Shown here: positions 19,785 to 29,111 of the stretch, one piece after another
Layout: each line of letters starts with the position of its first letter
Position numbering within the stretch: position 1 is the first letter of the stretch
NCBI RefSeq assembly: GCF_000374925.1
Contig: NZ_KB895549.1
Location: forward strand, 62,001 to 126,000
Origin: Arthrobacter sp. 131MFCol6.1
Lineage (GTDB): Bacteria > Actinomycetota > Actinomycetes > Actinomycetales > Micrococcaceae
Direction of reading: 5' to 3'
DNA length: 64,000 nt
Translations under genes and position numbers: made by a program
Notes under the pieces: model-generated
The model's input: only the letters and a program-made list of their open reading frames with translations
Databases searched by the model: none
What the model was told of the DNA's origin: nothing

Positions 19785-20233
19785 GAGCCCGGCCCCGGGG
19801 CCGCCGGCAGGAGGGGCAGGTGCTGGTGCTGAGCATCGGCTTCATGCTGATTGCCCTGCTGGTCGCCACCGTCGTGATGGCGGCCTCCAGCGTCTACCTC
19901 GAACACAAGAAACTGCTCTCCGTCGCGGACGGCGCCTCGGTGGCCGCTGCGGACAGTTTCACGCTCGGCCAGCTGGGCAACGCCGGCGGTACACCGTCCG
20001 CCGTCCTCAGCGGGGCGAGGGTACGCAGCGCCGCCGTCGACTATCTGGGCCGCAATGGAGCGTTCGACCGCTTCAGCGCCCTAAGCGTGGCGCCCTCCAC
20101 CGGCAGCCCGGACGGTGCCACCGCCGTCGTGGTGCTGAGCGCAGTCGTCCATCCGCCGGTGGTGAACTTCCTGGTGCCGGACGGCATCCGGATCGAGGCG
20201 ACGTCGACGGCGCGCTCCCGCCTCAGCCGCTGA
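19781..20233 (+). CDS. TadG-related pilus-assembly protein
   Basis: 150 residues beginning with a basic stretch and EGQVLVLSIGFMLIALLVATVVM, the TadG-like (putative Flp pilus assembly, DUF2134-like) N-terminus with a single membrane anchor. Next comes the typical KLLSVADGASVAAADS region, seen in proteins said to contact the pilus or cell surface. It is shorter than full TadG proteins because it lacks the von Willebrand-like domain. Last gene of the operon. Confidence 0.8.
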   Translation: MRARPRGRRQEGQVLVLSIGFMLIALLVATVVMAASSVYLEHKKLLSVADGASVAAADSFTLGQLGNAGGTPSAVLSGARVRSAAVDYLGRNGAFDRFSALSVAPSTGSPDGATAVVVLSAVVHPPVVNFLVPDGIRIEATSTARSRLSR

Positions 20234-20269
20234 GCTGCGCCTCAGCCGCTGAGCTGCTGGCCCACCACC

Positions 20270-20336
20270 CCGGTTGCCCTATCACTAGATGCTGCCAAGC
20301 AGGCCTTCAGGCAACCCAAAGTGATAGGGCAACCGG
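20270..20336. repeat. Long inverted repeat between Tad operon and prfB
   Basis: CCGGTTGCCCTATCAC and GTGATAGGGCAACCGG are exact 16-nt reverse complements separated by 35 nt. The arms are more AT-rich than the surroundings. Just upstream, CTCAGCCGCTGAGCTG occurs twice in tandem (from about 20222 and 20241). It could be a terminator for the Tad operon or one copy of a dispersed palindromic element. Confidence 0.75.
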
Positions 20337-20394
20337 CTGTAGGGCAAGCGGGCGGGTCAGGGGGCTAGGACACATAGCGTAGGCTTAAAAAACC

Positions 20395-21510
20395 ATGGCA
20401 AACATTGATTTTCCCGCTGAAATCCGCGCGCTGCGGGCCACCTATGCGTCCATCGAGAACGTCTCGAACGTCGAGGCGCTCAAGGAAGACATCGCCGAGC
20501 TCAGCGAGCGGGCCGGTGAACCCAATCTGTGGGACGACCCCGCCGCCGCCCAGGTCATCACCTCGAAGCTCTCGCACAAGCAGACCGAGCTCGAACGGCT
20601 CAACAAGCTCGTGGCCAGGATCGACGACCTCGAGGTCCTCGTGGAACTCGGCCAGGACGAGGACGACGCCGACTCCATGGGCGAGGCCGCCGCGGAACTC
20701 GAATCGGTCCGCAAGGCGCTGGCCGACCTCGAAGTCGTCACCCTGCTCTCCGGCGAATTCGACGAACGCGAAGCCGTGGTGACCATCCGCGCCGGCGCCG
20801 GTGGCGTGGACGCGGCGGACTTCGCCGAAATGCTGCTGCGCATGTACCTGCGCTGGGCCGAACGCCACGGCTACCCGACCACCATCATGGACACCTCCTA
20901 CGCCGAAGAAGCCGGGCTGAAGTCCGCCACGTTCGAGGTCAAGGCGCCGTATGCCTTCGGCACGCTGAGCGTCGAGGCCGGCACCCACCGCCTGGTCCGG
21001 ATCAGCCCCTTCGACAACCAGGGCCGCCGCCAGACCTCCTTCGCGGCCGTGGAAGTGATCCCGCTGATCGAGCAGACGGACTCCATCGACATTCCGGACA
21101 ACGAGATCCGCGTGGACGTCTTCCGCTCCTCCGGCCCCGGCGGCCAGTCGGTCAACACCACCGACTCCGCGGTGCGCCTGACCCACATCCCCACCGGCAC
21201 CGTGGTGTCCATGCAGAACGAGAAATCGCAGCTGCAGAACCGCGCCGCCGCCCTGCGGGTGCTGCAGTCCCGCCTGCTGCTGCTAAAGAAGGAACAGGAG
21301 GACGCCGAGAAGAAGGCGTTCGCCGGCGACGTCAAGGCCTCCTGGGGCGACCAGATGCGCTCCTACGTCCTGAACCCGTACCAGATGGTCAAGGACCTCC
21401 GCACCGAGCACGAGGTCGGCAACACCTCGGCCGTGTTCGACGGCGAAATCGACGACTTCATCGACGCCGGGATCCGCTGGCGGACGGACAACCGTAACGC
21501 CGAGAAGTAG
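20395..21510 (+). CDS. prfB: Peptide chain release factor 2
   Basis: RF2 releases the nascent chain at UGA and UAA codons. The chain of 371 residues has the stop-recognition SPF motif ([15 protein letters not shown]) and the catalytic GGQ loop ([15 protein letters not shown]). Unlike E. coli prfB there is no in-frame UGA near codon 26, so no programmed frameshift is needed. A -10-like TAGGCT sits 9 nt before the ATG with no ribosome site, suggesting a leaderless or nearly leaderless mRNA. The neighbours ftsEX and smpB are the usual actinobacterial order. Confidence 0.97.
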   Translation: MANIDFPAEIRALRATYASIENVSNVEALKEDIAELSERAGEPNLWDDPAAAQVITSKLSHKQTELERLNKLVARIDDLEVLVELGQDEDDADSMGEAAAELESVRKALADLEVVTLLSGEFDEREAVVTIRAGAGGVDAADFAEMLLRMYLRWAERHGYPTTIMDTSYAEEAGLKSATFEVKAPYAFGTLSVEAGTHRLVRISPFDNQGRRQTSFAAVEVIPLIEQTDSIDIPDNEIRVDVFRSSGPGGQSVNTTDSAVRLTHIPTGTVVSMQNEKSQLQNRAAALRVLQSRLLLLKKEQEDAEKKAFAGDVKASWGDQMRSYVLNPYQMVKDLRTEHEVGNTSAVFDGEIDDFIDAGIRWRTDNRNAEK

Positions 21511-21602
21511 GCCCGGAGCCCGGCTGGGAGCCTCCACTGGGAGGTCCCTGACAATCGCGCGACACACCCCGCCGTTCCGGCCGATCCGCCGTTACCCGTG
21601 CG

Positions 21603-21608
21603 TATAGT
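21603..21608 (+). promoter_or_regulatory. Putative -10 of the ftsEX operon
   Basis: TATAGT, a strong match to the actinobacterial -10 (TAnnnT), lies about 95 nt before ftsE in the gap after prfB. The -35 is not convincing. Confidence 0.5.
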
Positions 21609-21703
21609 CGAGGGGCCGGAGCTCTACTTCCCCCAAACGAAAGCCCTTGCGCCGGCAGCAGAACCGGGCCCCCGCGGCCTCGTCCTGCAGGGTACTAAGG
21701 GCC

Positions 21704-22525
21704 ATGATCCGTTTCGAAAATGTCACCAAGGTCTATGACCAGAAGGCGCGGCCGGCGCTGGATTCGATCAACCTTGAGATCGACCGTGGCGAATTCGCCT
21801 TCCTCGTCGGAGCTTCCGGCTCCGGCAAATCGACCTTCCTACGCCTGGTCCTCAAAGAGGACCGCGCCTCCTCCGGCGCCGTCTACGTCGCCGGCCAGAA
21901 CGTCGCCAACATCTCCAGCTGGCGGGTACCGCGCCTGCGCCGGGGAATCGGCGTCGTCTTCCAGGACTTCCGCCTGCTGCCGCAGAAGACCGTCTTCGCC
22001 AACGTCGCCTTCGCCATGCAGGTCATCGGCAAGAGCCGCAGCGTCATCCGCGACACCGTCCCCGAGGTCCTGAAGACCGTCGGTCTGGAAGGCAAGGAAA
22101 ACCGTCTCCCGCACGAGCTCTCCGGCGGCGAGCAGCAGCGCGTGGCGATCGCCCGCGCCGTCGTGAACCGCCCCGGCATCCTGCTGGCCGACGAGCCGAC
22201 CGGAAACCTGGACCCCACCACCTCGATGGGCATCATGGGCGTGCTGGACAAGATCAACCAGAACGGCACCACCGTGGTGATGGCCACGCACGACGACGAC
22301 ATCGTCAACGAAATGCGCAAACGGGTGGTGGAACTGAAGAACGGGGTCGTGATCCGCGACGAGGCCAAGGCCCTCTACACCTCCATGATTCCCGTCGTGG
22401 GCCAGTCGCGCCGCCTGCGCGACGCCAGCGGACGGGACGAACAGCCGCAAGTTATCCTGCCCCGGGCAGGGTCACGCGCCGAAGCCCGCGCCGAACTCCG
22501 CACCGCAGGGGAGGGCCAGGCGTGA
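21704..22525 (+). CDS. ftsE: Cell-division ABC ATPase FtsE
   Basis: ATPase of the FtsEX complex, which activates peptidoglycan hydrolases at the septum. Starting at [10 protein letters not shown], it has Walker [10 protein letters not shown] near residue 37, signature LSGGEQQR, Walker [11 protein letters not shown] and the switch His in MATHDDD. At 273 residues it is longer than E. coli FtsE (222) because of a C-terminal tail of about 50 residues, common in actinobacteria. A longer upstream frame is open but MIRFEN is the conserved start. It overlaps ftsX by 4 nt. Confidence 0.95.
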   Translation: MIRFENVTKVYDQKARPALDSINLEIDRGEFAFLVGASGSGKSTFLRLVLKEDRASSGAVYVAGQNVANISSWRVPRLRRGIGVVFQDFRLLPQKTVFANVAFAMQVIGKSRSVIRDTVPEVLKTVGLEGKENRLPHELSGGEQQRVAIARAVVNRPGILLADEPTGNLDPTTSMGIMGVLDKINQNGTTVVMATHDDDIVNEMRKRVVELKNGVVIRDEAKALYTSMIPVVGQSRRLRDASGRDEQPQVILPRAGSRAEARAELRTAGEGQA

Positions 22526-23436
22526 GGCTTGCATTCGTCCTGGGCGAGATCGGCAGCGGCCTGCGCCGCAACCTGTCCATGGTGATCTCCGTGATCCTGG
22601 TGACTTTCGTGTCGCTGACCTTCGTCGGCGCCGCCGGCATGCTGCAGCTGCAGATCAACCAGATGAAGGGCTACTGGTACGACAAAGTCCAGGTGGCCAT
22701 CTTCCTCTGCAGTGACGGTTCGACGGCGCCCGGCTGCGCCACCGGGCCCGCGACGCCGGAGCAGGAGGACAACCTGCGCACGCTGCTGCAGTCTCCCGCG
22801 GTGGCGCAGTACGTCAACGACTTCCAGTACGAGTCCAAGGACGACGCCTACAAGCACTTCAAGGAACAGTTCTCCAATTCCCCGATCGTGGACTCCGTGA
22901 CCCCGGACCAGCTGCCGGCGTCCTTCCGGATCAACATGAAGGACCCGGAGAAGTACGAGATCATTTCCGAGACCTTCTCCTCCCAGGCCGGCGTGGAGAC
23001 CGTGATCGACCAGCGGCAGCTGCTGGAGCGGCTGTTCTCGGCCATGAACGCGGCGTCGCTGGTGGCCGTGAGCATCGCCGGCGTCATGATCATTTGCGCC
23101 ATCCTGCTGATCGCGACCACCATCCGGCTCTCCGCGTTCAGCCGCCGCCGGGAAACAGGCATCATGCGCCTGGTGGGCGCGTCCAAGATGGTCATCCAGC
23201 TGCCGTTCATCCTCGAAGGCGTCATCGCCGCGGTGATCGGTGCGGCCCTGGCCTCCGGCACCCTGTGGGCCGTGGCCCACTTCTTCCTCGAGGGCGTGAT
23301 GTCCAAGCAGTATCCGGACACCGCGTTCATCTCGCCCGGGCAGACGCTGATCCTGGTGCCTGCCCTGATTGGCCTGGGCGTCGTCCTGGCCGGAATTTCC
23401 TCCCTGCTGACCCTCCGCCGGTACTTGCGGGTCTAG
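22522..23436 (+). CDS. ftsX: Cell-division membrane protein FtsX
   Basis: A 304-residue ABC permease-like protein with a first membrane helix ([21 protein letters not shown]), an extracytoplasmic domain of about 130 residues, and three further helices at the C-terminus including [14 protein letters not shown] between them, the typical FtsX/MacB loop. The external domain contains a Cys pair ([12 protein letters not shown]). FtsX passes ATP-driven changes to wall hydrolases; the M23 protein encoded next is the likely target. Confidence 0.95.
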   Translation: MRLAFVLGEIGSGLRRNLSMVISVILVTFVSLTFVGAAGMLQLQINQMKGYWYDKVQVAIFLCSDGSTAPGCATGPATPEQEDNLRTLLQSPAVAQYVNDFQYESKDDAYKHFKEQFSNSPIVDSVTPDQLPASFRINMKDPEKYEIISETFSSQAGVETVIDQRQLLERLFSAMNAASLVAVSIAGVMIICAILLIATTIRLSAFSRRRETGIMRLVGASKMVIQLPFILEGVIAAVIGAALASGTLWAVAHFFLEGVMSKQYPDTAFISPGQTLILVPALIGLGVVLAGISSLLTLRRYLRV

Positions 23437-23462
23437 CTTTGCGCAACGAAAAGGGAATGCTT

Positions 23463-24866
23463 ATGACACCGATGGCCCGCCGCCCCTTCCGGCAGTCCCT
23501 CCGGCACCGCCTGGTGGGAAGCCGCAGCCGGATGATCAGCGCCACCCTGGCGCTGGTCCTGGCCGGGACCATGGGGGCCTCGGGTCCGGCGGCATTCGCC
23601 GACGACCTCGAGGACCAGCAGGCCGCGCTGCGCGAGGAGGCCGCACGGGTCCAGCACTCCCTCGAATTCGTGGACGGCCGGATCGCCCAGGCCGCGGCAG
23701 ACCTGGTCCTGTACCAGGGCCAGCTCCCCGGCGCCCAGCAGGCCCTCACGGACGCCCAGGGCCGCGTGGCCGGCGCGGTCCAGGAAGTGCAGGCCCTCGC
23801 GGCCCGCGTGGACCTGGCACAGCAGAACAAGGCAAAAATCACGCAGCAGCTGGAAGCGGACAAGCAGAAGATCGCGGACACCCGGAAACTGATCGGACAG
23901 ATCGCCACGCAGGCCTACAAGTCCGGCGGCGTCCCGTCCAACCTGTCCCTGTTCTTCGGATCGAACCAGGGCAGCAGCCTCACGGACACCATCGACCTCG
24001 CGGACCAGGCCCTGCGCAGCCAGAACTCAGCAATGGACAAGCTCACCCAGCAGAGCGCCACCAATGTCAACGCGCAGGCCCGGCTGGCCGCCGTCGAGGC
24101 TGAAATCACCGACCTCAAGGCCAAGGCCGACGCCGCGCTGGCCCGGGAAAAGGCCGCCCGGGACGAGGCCGCAGCCAAGAAGGCCGCCGTGGACAAGCTG
24201 ATCGCCGACACCACCCGGCTCGACGCCCAACTCCAGGCCGCCAAGCCCGGCATCCAGAACCAGCTCGCCCAGGTCAAGGCCCAGCAGGACGCCGTCGCCG
24301 CCGAAATCGCCGAACGCGACCGAAAGCTGCGGGAGGCCTGGGAAGCCGAGCAGCGGCGCATTGCCGAGGCCGCGGCGGCCGCCGCCCGGGCCCAGGGCCA
24401 GGCCGTCCAGCCGTATGTCCCGCCGGCCCAGGGCTCACCGTCGGCCTTCGGGCTGCAGCACCCGTTCCCCGGCAATATTCCGATCACCTCCGGGTTCGGC
24501 TGGCGTGCGACGCCGCCGGGCACCATCGACTTCTACGGCCAGGGCGGCTACATGCACACCGGCATCGACTTCGGCGCCGCCTGCGGCACCCCGGTCTACG
24601 CCGCGGCCGCCGGGACCGTCTTCTCGGCCGGCTGGGCCAACGACGGCGGCGGCAACAACGTGAAAATCTCCCACGGGGTGGTCCAAGGCAACTCGCTGAC
24701 CACGATTTACTACCACAACACTTCCGTGGCGGTCTCGGTCGGCCAGCACGTCAACCGGGGGCAGCTGATCGCCTATTCAGGCACCACCGGCAACTCCACC
24801 GGCTGCCACTCGCACTTCGAGACCTGGCTCAACGGACGGGCTGTGGACCCGATGAACCTGCTGTAG
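23463..24866 (+). CDS. Secreted M23 peptidase / EnvC-RipC-like hydrolase with coiled coil
   Basis: A 467-residue exported protein: signal peptide (MTPMARRPF... to GPAAFA), a long Ala/Gln/Lys-rich coiled coil of about 250 residues, and a C-terminal LytM domain. The LytM zinc motifs are intact (HTGIDFGAACGTP for HxxxD, GCHSHFETW for HxH), so it is probably catalytically active, unlike E. coli EnvC. The ATG was chosen because AAAGGGA lies about 6 nt upstream; another ATG two codons earlier abuts that site. The position after ftsEX mirrors ftsEX-RipC/PcsB pairs. Confidence 0.9.
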   Translation: MTPMARRPFRQSLRHRLVGSRSRMISATLALVLAGTMGASGPAAFADDLEDQQAALREEAARVQHSLEFVDGRIAQAAADLVLYQGQLPGAQQALTDAQGRVAGAVQEVQALAARVDLAQQNKAKITQQLEADKQKIADTRKLIGQIATQAYKSGGVPSNLSLFFGSNQGSSLTDTIDLADQALRSQNSAMDKLTQQSATNVNAQARLAAVEAEITDLKAKADAALAREKAARDEAAAKKAAVDKLIADTTRLDAQLQAAKPGIQNQLAQVKAQQDAVAAEIAERDRKLREAWEAEQRRIAEAAAAAARAQGQAVQPYVPPAQGSPSAFGLQHPFPGNIPITSGFGWRATPPGTIDFYGQGGYMHTGIDFGAACGTPVYAAAAGTVFSAGWANDGGGNNVKISHGVVQGNSLTTIYYHNTSVAVSVGQHVNRGQLIAYSGTTGNSTGCHSHFETWLNGRAVDPMNLL

Positions 24867-24979
24867 TCCGCACGGGGCATCCGGCGGGCCATCCGCTGAG
24901 GCGGGCGCCCTGCCGTAAACTGGAAAGACTCCGCACCACTTGGCCGGAGTGAACCACCAACAAACCGAGGAGTCCTACC

Positions 24980-25450
24980 GTGCCCAAAGAAAGTGGCCGT
25001 AAGGTAGTGGCCACCAACCGCAAGGCCCGGCACGACTACCACGTCCTTGACACCTATGAAGCCGGCATCGCGCTGATGGGCACGGAAGTGAAGTCCCTGC
25101 GCGAGGGCCATGCCTCGATGGTGGACGGCTTCTGCACGTTCTACAACGACGAGCTGTGGATGGAGGGCATCCACATCCCTGAGTATCACCAGGGGAGCTG
25201 GACGAACCACGCCGCGCGCCGCCGCCGCAAGCTGCTGCTGCACCGCGAAGAGCTCACGAAGATCTCGCACAAGATCCGCGAGTCGGGTTTCACGATCGTG
25301 CCGCTGCAGCTGTACTTCGTGGACGGCCGCGCGAAGGTCGAAATCGGCGTCGCCCGCGGCAAGAAGGAATACGACAAGCGCCAGACGCTGCGCGAACAGC
25401 AGGACAAGCGCGAGGCCCAGCGCGTCATGCGCGAACGCAACCGCCGCTAG
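24980..25450 (+). CDS. smpB: SsrA-binding protein
   Basis: SmpB carries tmRNA into stalled ribosomes. The 156-residue chain has NRKARHDYHVLDTYEAGIAL, GTEVKSLREGHASM and the basic C-terminal tail DKREAQRVMRERNRR. The GTG start has GAGGAGT upstream, and a -10-like TAAACT lies at 24916-24921. The tmRNA gene follows about 110 nt downstream. Confidence 0.97.
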   Translation: MPKESGRKVVATNRKARHDYHVLDTYEAGIALMGTEVKSLREGHASMVDGFCTFYNDELWMEGIHIPEYHQGSWTNHAARRRRKLLLHREELTKISHKIRESGFTIVPLQLYFVDGRAKVEIGVARGKKEYDKRQTLREQQDKREAQRVMRERNRR

Positions 25451-25473
25451 CGCGCCGCAGGCTGTCACCGCCC

Positions 25474-25490
25474 CCGGGAATGTTTCCCGG
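25474..25490 (+). terminator. Short hairpin after smpB
   Basis: CCGGGAA and TTCCCGG form a 7-bp stem around TGT; there is no T-run, so termination is uncertain. Confidence 0.4.
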
Positions 25491-25561
25491 AGACGGTGCG
25501 TTATCATTAGTAGTCCGGGAAGGATTCGAAAGTGTCCGGTCCGGGTTTGATAAAAAAATAC

Positions 25562-25927
25562 GGGGATGATCGGTTTCGACGATGTTAGTCGCGACAGGTG
25601 AAGCGGGCCGAGGATGCAGAATTATCTCGTAAACGCTGTCTGCAAACCAATAAGTGCCGAATCAAAACGCACTGACTTCGCTCTCGCTGCCTAAGCAGTA
25701 AGACAGTCCGTCAGCCCGAGGTTGCTATTGCCCCGGATCCTGGCGTCATTTAGATAGCCACTGCTGTTTACCTCCGTCATCGGGGTAAACGGGACTCTTA
25801 GATGACTGGGCCCGGATCAGCCAGCTGTTTGCAGCATGGCTGGGGCCGAGAAAATCCAACGCAAACTGCGCCCGGAGAAGCCCTGACAACACGACATCGG
25901 ACGGGGGTTCAATTCCCCCCATCTCCA
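25562..25927 (+). ncRNA. ssrA: Transfer-messenger RNA (tmRNA)
   Basis: It rescues stalled ribosomes by acting as Ala-tRNA and then as a short mRNA. The 5' end GGGGATGATCGGTTTCGAC is the near-universal tmRNA start, and the 3' end has GGGTTCAATTCCCCCC (T arm) followed by CATCTCC, which pairs with GGGGATG. The CCA is not fully encoded. The tag frame reads AESKRTDFALAA then TAA, the resume codon GCC being at 25656 and the stop at 25692. The 3' end is the insertion site of the downstream island and the acceptor sequence is kept intact. Confidence 0.97.
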
Positions 25928-25930
25928 CAT
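25923..25930 (+). repeat. Left attachment-core candidate
   Basis: CTCCACAT spans the last bases of tmRNA and recurs at the far end of the island; with two more bases the match is 9 of 10. The short core is unusual, since tmRNA integrations often duplicate more of the gene. Confidence 0.55.
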
Positions 25931-25943
25931 GTGCAATCTATTT

Positions 25944-25953
25944 TGTGTCTCAT
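25944..25953 (-). repeat. Left arm-type site (TGAGACAC family)
   Basis: TGTGTCTCAT here is the exact inverse of ATGAGACACA near the right end, each placed 13-15 nt inside the putative core repeat. Probable binding site for one of the recombinases or the helper. Confidence 0.55.
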
Positions 25954-26000
25954 GACGTTTGGTCAGGATGTCACGGACGGAAGAGATTGCGAGTATCACT

Positions 26001-26025
26001 CGGAGACAATGCGACATCGTCTCCG
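26001..26025. promoter_or_regulatory. 7-bp inverted repeat before the recombinase operon
   Basis: CGGAGAC and GTCTCCG are exact inverse arms separated by 11 nt. It could be an operator for the operon or part of the recombination site; GAGAC recalls the end repeats. Confidence 0.4.
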
Positions 26026-26038
26026 CCCCCGTATCTTG

Positions 26039-26069
26039 ATGGAGGCCTCTCAGACCGAGAGGCCTCCAT
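26039..26069. terminator. Perfect 12-bp hairpin
   Basis: ATGGAGGCCTCT and AGAGGCCTCCAT flank a 7-nt loop, followed by TCTTGG. It stands about 110 nt after tmRNA and 20 nt before the first recombinase frame, so it may isolate the operon from ssrA transcription. Confidence 0.6.
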
Positions 26070-26088
26070 TCTTGGTTAAGAGGCTTCA

Positions 26089-27477
26089 TTGCATATCGGT
26101 ATAGTCGACCGTCAGACGGGCGCAACTGTCGAGCTACCTCGAGGTGGGTCAGTCGAGTGGCCAGAAGTAGTCCGACTCTTCGATACCTCGGACGTCCCCG
26201 ATGGCAGTCCGTTCCTCGTTCCAGAGGACGGCGACATGGGCAGCGTCCGCTTCGTCAACGAGTATCTCCTAGAGGCAACCCGGCAGCACGCATATCGGTC
26301 TAACGGACTCTTGAAGCACCATGTGCCTGTCTTGCGGCGCCTGCTGATGTTTCTTCGCGAACACCAGGGGCTCGTCGATCTGACTGCAGCGACCCGCACA
26401 GATCTTGTTGCTTACAGGGACCATAGACGCCCAAGTCTTGCGCCGACGTCGTGGAATGGAGAACTGTCGATACTCGCGGGTTTCTATAGCTACGCGAAAG
26501 CCAGCGGCTGGATTGACTCAGATCCGGTGCCACGGTGGGGCTCTCGCCAACGAAATACGCTCCGAGACCGTGTGAATGAGCATCGTCGAGAACGATTTCT
26601 CACCGAGGCGCAGAGCAGATTCTTCCTCGAAGTTGGCTTACGCGGAGATGCGCCAGCACCTTTGGAGCTCCGTCCCCGTCATGCAGAGAGAAATTATGCC
26701 ATGGGCCTGTTGCTCGTCTCCACGGGACTCCGCAGACAAGAAGCAACGCTTCTCCTCGATTGCGAAGTGCCAACCTCTCCAACCATGCACCCAAGTGGTG
26801 TGCAGTCCTTCTTGCGGTTTGGCAAGGGAGGCCGTCCCCGAGCCGTCTGGGTAACGGAGGCGCTCGTAGACATCGTTGACCTCTACAGGGCTACAGATAG
26901 GAATAGGATCGTTCGACAAAGCCAGCAAACGCTCCGCCGGAGACGTCGGAACGGGGACTTGCTGGTCGTCGACGCTATCATTCCTACACGGCGAGGACAC
27001 GACATTCGTGTCGGTAGCTTGGTCATGGGCATTGAGCGCTTCAGCGATGAGGATAGGGCTCGGGCGGTCATAGTCAGGCCTGACGGGATTATCGAACCGC
27101 TTACCTTGTTCGTCGTCGAGGGAGGCAGGCCCCCAGCACTTCGCACCGTCAACAACTTCTTCAACGAGGCCATGGAACGTGTCGCCAGCATTGATCACCC
27201 TGATCGGCCACCTGCCCATCTCGATGTGACGCCGCACGTTATGCGGCACACATTCGCTGTCAGAATGTTGGCCGCGCTGATGCGCCAAGGTCGGCAGACC
27301 GGCGGCGACCCATACCAGCTCCTTGCGTCGCCCATAGTCGTGGTTCAGCAGCTCCTTGGGCATTCTGACGTGGAAACTACGCTGCGTTACCTGTACGCAG
27401 CGGAACGCTATACGGAGCAGCTCCCCGCAGCGCTTCGTCAATCTGTGGCTGCCTCCCTCGCATGGACTGTTGAATGA
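26089..27477 (+). CDS. Tyrosine recombinase 1 of trio
   Basis: A 462-residue site-specific recombinase with all catalytic blocks readable: TGLRRQEA (Arg I, about residue 212), HVMRHTFAV (His/Arg II, about 382), LLGHSDVETTLRYLY (His III and Tyr nucleophile, about 422-432). The first 150 residues form a SAM-like core-binding domain. The start is uncertain: a TTG without a clear ribosome site is the most upstream candidate. It overlaps the next gene by 4 nt (ATGA). As the only member with a fully standard active site, it is probably the main DNA-cleaving enzyme of the island. Confidence 0.9.
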   Translation: MHIGIVDRQTGATVELPRGGSVEWPEVVRLFDTSDVPDGSPFLVPEDGDMGSVRFVNEYLLEATRQHAYRSNGLLKHHVPVLRRLLMFLREHQGLVDLTAATRTDLVAYRDHRRPSLAPTSWNGELSILAGFYSYAKASGWIDSDPVPRWGSRQRNTLRDRVNEHRRERFLTEAQSRFFLEVGLRGDAPAPLELRPRHAERNYAMGLLLVSTGLRRQEATLLLDCEVPTSPTMHPSGVQSFLRFGKGGRPRAVWVTEALVDIVDLYRATDRNRIVRQSQQTLRRRRRNGDLLVVDAIIPTRRGHDIRVGSLVMGIERFSDEDRARAVIVRPDGIIEPLTLFVVEGGRPPALRTVNNFFNEAMERVASIDHPDRPPAHLDVTPHVMRHTFAVRMLAALMRQGRQTGGDPYQLLASPIVVVQQLLGHSDVETTLRYLYAAERYTEQLPAALRQSVAASLAWTVE

Positions 27478-29111
27478 CGAGGAGAATCCGTGCGGACCTC
27501 GACCTAAGCAGCGCCCGCTCCGTTGTCAGTTCCAGATATGGGCGAAGCTGGCTCACGAACATAGATCCGACCCGCTACGCAGTGCCCGTTCTCGTGTCAG
27601 AACTGGCCGACAAATGGGTGGAGGTTTCCTCAGAAATTCCTGGTAGTTCAGGGATGACACAGCAGGCGATCCTGCGGTTCAGCGAGCACGTCCAGGGACA
27701 GATGGATGTGGCTTCCCAACCTGACTTTCAACTCCATGATCTTAGAGTCAGACACCTTGATGCGTGGGAAATGTCGCTTTTGGAACACCAGCGACTCCAT
27801 CCCACAGACAGCCCGTACCGCAAGGCTGTGCAATTCTTCGCCCTCTTGCGCAGGATTGACGACGATGACAGCGGGCGGCTGCACGCCAAAGTTGTAGATC
27901 GTCTCGCTCGGCCCACCCGCCTCTCTCATATTCGGAAAGCGGGCCGTTCCGACTTTTCTGACGGAGAGCTCCGCCGGCTCCGCAGTGCCGCGCACCGGTT
28001 GGTATTTCGCGCCAACGTCGATACTCAGGAAGGAGCTTCCGTACCTACAAGAGATGTCTTAGTGGCGCTGTTTATCCTGCTAGCTCTCGCAACCGGTGAG
28101 CCTCCCGAAGTTCTCCGTCAGCTGACCTATGACGACATCGTGGCAAGCGCGGCCCCCGGTCACGGTGTCCCGCGAAGCGCATCCCTCGAGCGGCTGGTTC
28201 GGTCGGACATCGTGGACTCAGTATGTATCACTTACACGAAATCGCGTTCCGGACTGAAATATGACGAGGTTTACAATCGAAAGCTTCATCGCGCCCTGCA
28301 TCATGCAGTCAGGGGAGTTGTCATGATTACTGCCGCTGCCAGGCAGCAGACGAATGAAAGGTCGCTGTGGTTAGTGGAGTCCAAGGGTGAAGTTAATCAG
28401 GTCAACTGGGCAAATGTCAGCTTTCGCCAATGGTGCGACAGTTACGTGCATGGAGAGCGAATCGAAGGAAAGGCACAGTTCTCGCGGCTTCGGAAGTCGG
28501 TGGTGCGCCGAGAGTTGGTCGTGTCGCCCACGCGCTATTTGCGCGACGGGCGCAGGCACACTTCACGAACGCTGCTCGCACACTATACGAACAGCTCGAC
28601 GCTGCGAGCCCACGCCGGAACTCTGCTGGTTGGTACAATCGAAGGCCTTTTTGCTGGCGCCATCGGGCCCACCGTCATCACGCCGGAAGCTGAGGAGATC
28701 CTTCGCGATTCGGTCGGCGCTTCACATCGTCTCACTCCCACTGATCCGCGCGTCGACCTATCCTCCGCCCACAAGGGTGGCCTGGCGGATTGCATGGACC
28801 CTCTCGACTCACCGCATGCGCCAGAAGGATCGGTCTGCCCGGTGGCGCTGGCCGGCCAATGCTTTACCTGTCCGAACGCCGTGATTACGCAGGAGCACCT
28901 GCCGGCACTGGTCGAGATGAGTCGGATCTCAGCCCCTGAATCATCTACGGACGCCGCGCTCTGGCGGGAAGTCTGGGAACCAACGTATAGATCAACAACC
29001 TCAATTCTCAAACTTTTCCCGGCGAACAAGGTCCGCGAAGCATCGGACCGGGGGCAGGCCGTGCTTGTGGATCTCGGCATTAGAAATGGACCAAGGGGAC
29101 TTGATGAGTAG
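27474..29111 (+). CDS. Recombinase-like protein 2 of trio, probably catalytically degenerate
   Basis: 545 residues with the general layout of a tyrosine recombinase, but key residues appear replaced. The Arg I block reads ATGEPPEVL near residue 206 (no Arg), the second block SRLRKSVVRR keeps only the Arg, and the final block LLAHYTNSSTLRAHA near residue 368 has Ala where Tyr is expected. A C-terminal region carries CFTCPNAVITQEHLPAL (about 462), a Cys-containing motif it shares with recombinase 3. It is probably a structural partner in a mixed synaptic complex. An unconventional nucleophile (the Tyr of AHYTN) cannot be excluded. Confidence 0.8.
   Translation: MTRRIRADLDLSSARSVVSSRYGRSWLTNIDPTRYAVPVLVSELADKWVEVSSEIPGSSGMTQQAILRFSEHVQGQMDVASQPDFQLHDLRVRHLDAWEMSLLEHQRLHPTDSPYRKAVQFFALLRRIDDDDSGRLHAKVVDRLARPTRLSHIRKAGRSDFSDGELRRLRSAAHRLVFRANVDTQEGASVPTRDVLVALFILLALATGEPPEVLRQLTYDDIVASAAPGHGVPRSASLERLVRSDIVDSVCITYTKSRSGLKYDEVYNRKLHRALHHAVRGVVMITAAARQQTNERSLWLVESKGEVNQVNWANVSFRQWCDSYVHGERIEGKAQFSRLRKSVVRRELVVSPTRYLRDGRRHTSRTLLAHYTNSSTLRAHAGTLLVGTIEGLFAGAIGPTVITPEAEEILRDSVGASHRLTPTDPRVDLSSAHKGGLADCMDPLDSPHAPEGSVCPVALAGQCFTCPNAVITQEHLPALVEMSRISAPESSTDAALWREVWEPTYRSTTSILKLFPANKVREASDRGQAVLVDLGIRNGPRGLDE

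Noticed and set aside
20395..20480. Programmed frameshift in prfB
   Set aside because: The frame is continuous from the start codon with no internal UGA, so the E. coli-type autoregulatory shift is absent.
25981..26100. CRISPR-like repeats near the tmRNA
   Set aside because: Only simple hairpins and end repeats are present; no regularly spaced repeats or cas genes anywhere in the window.
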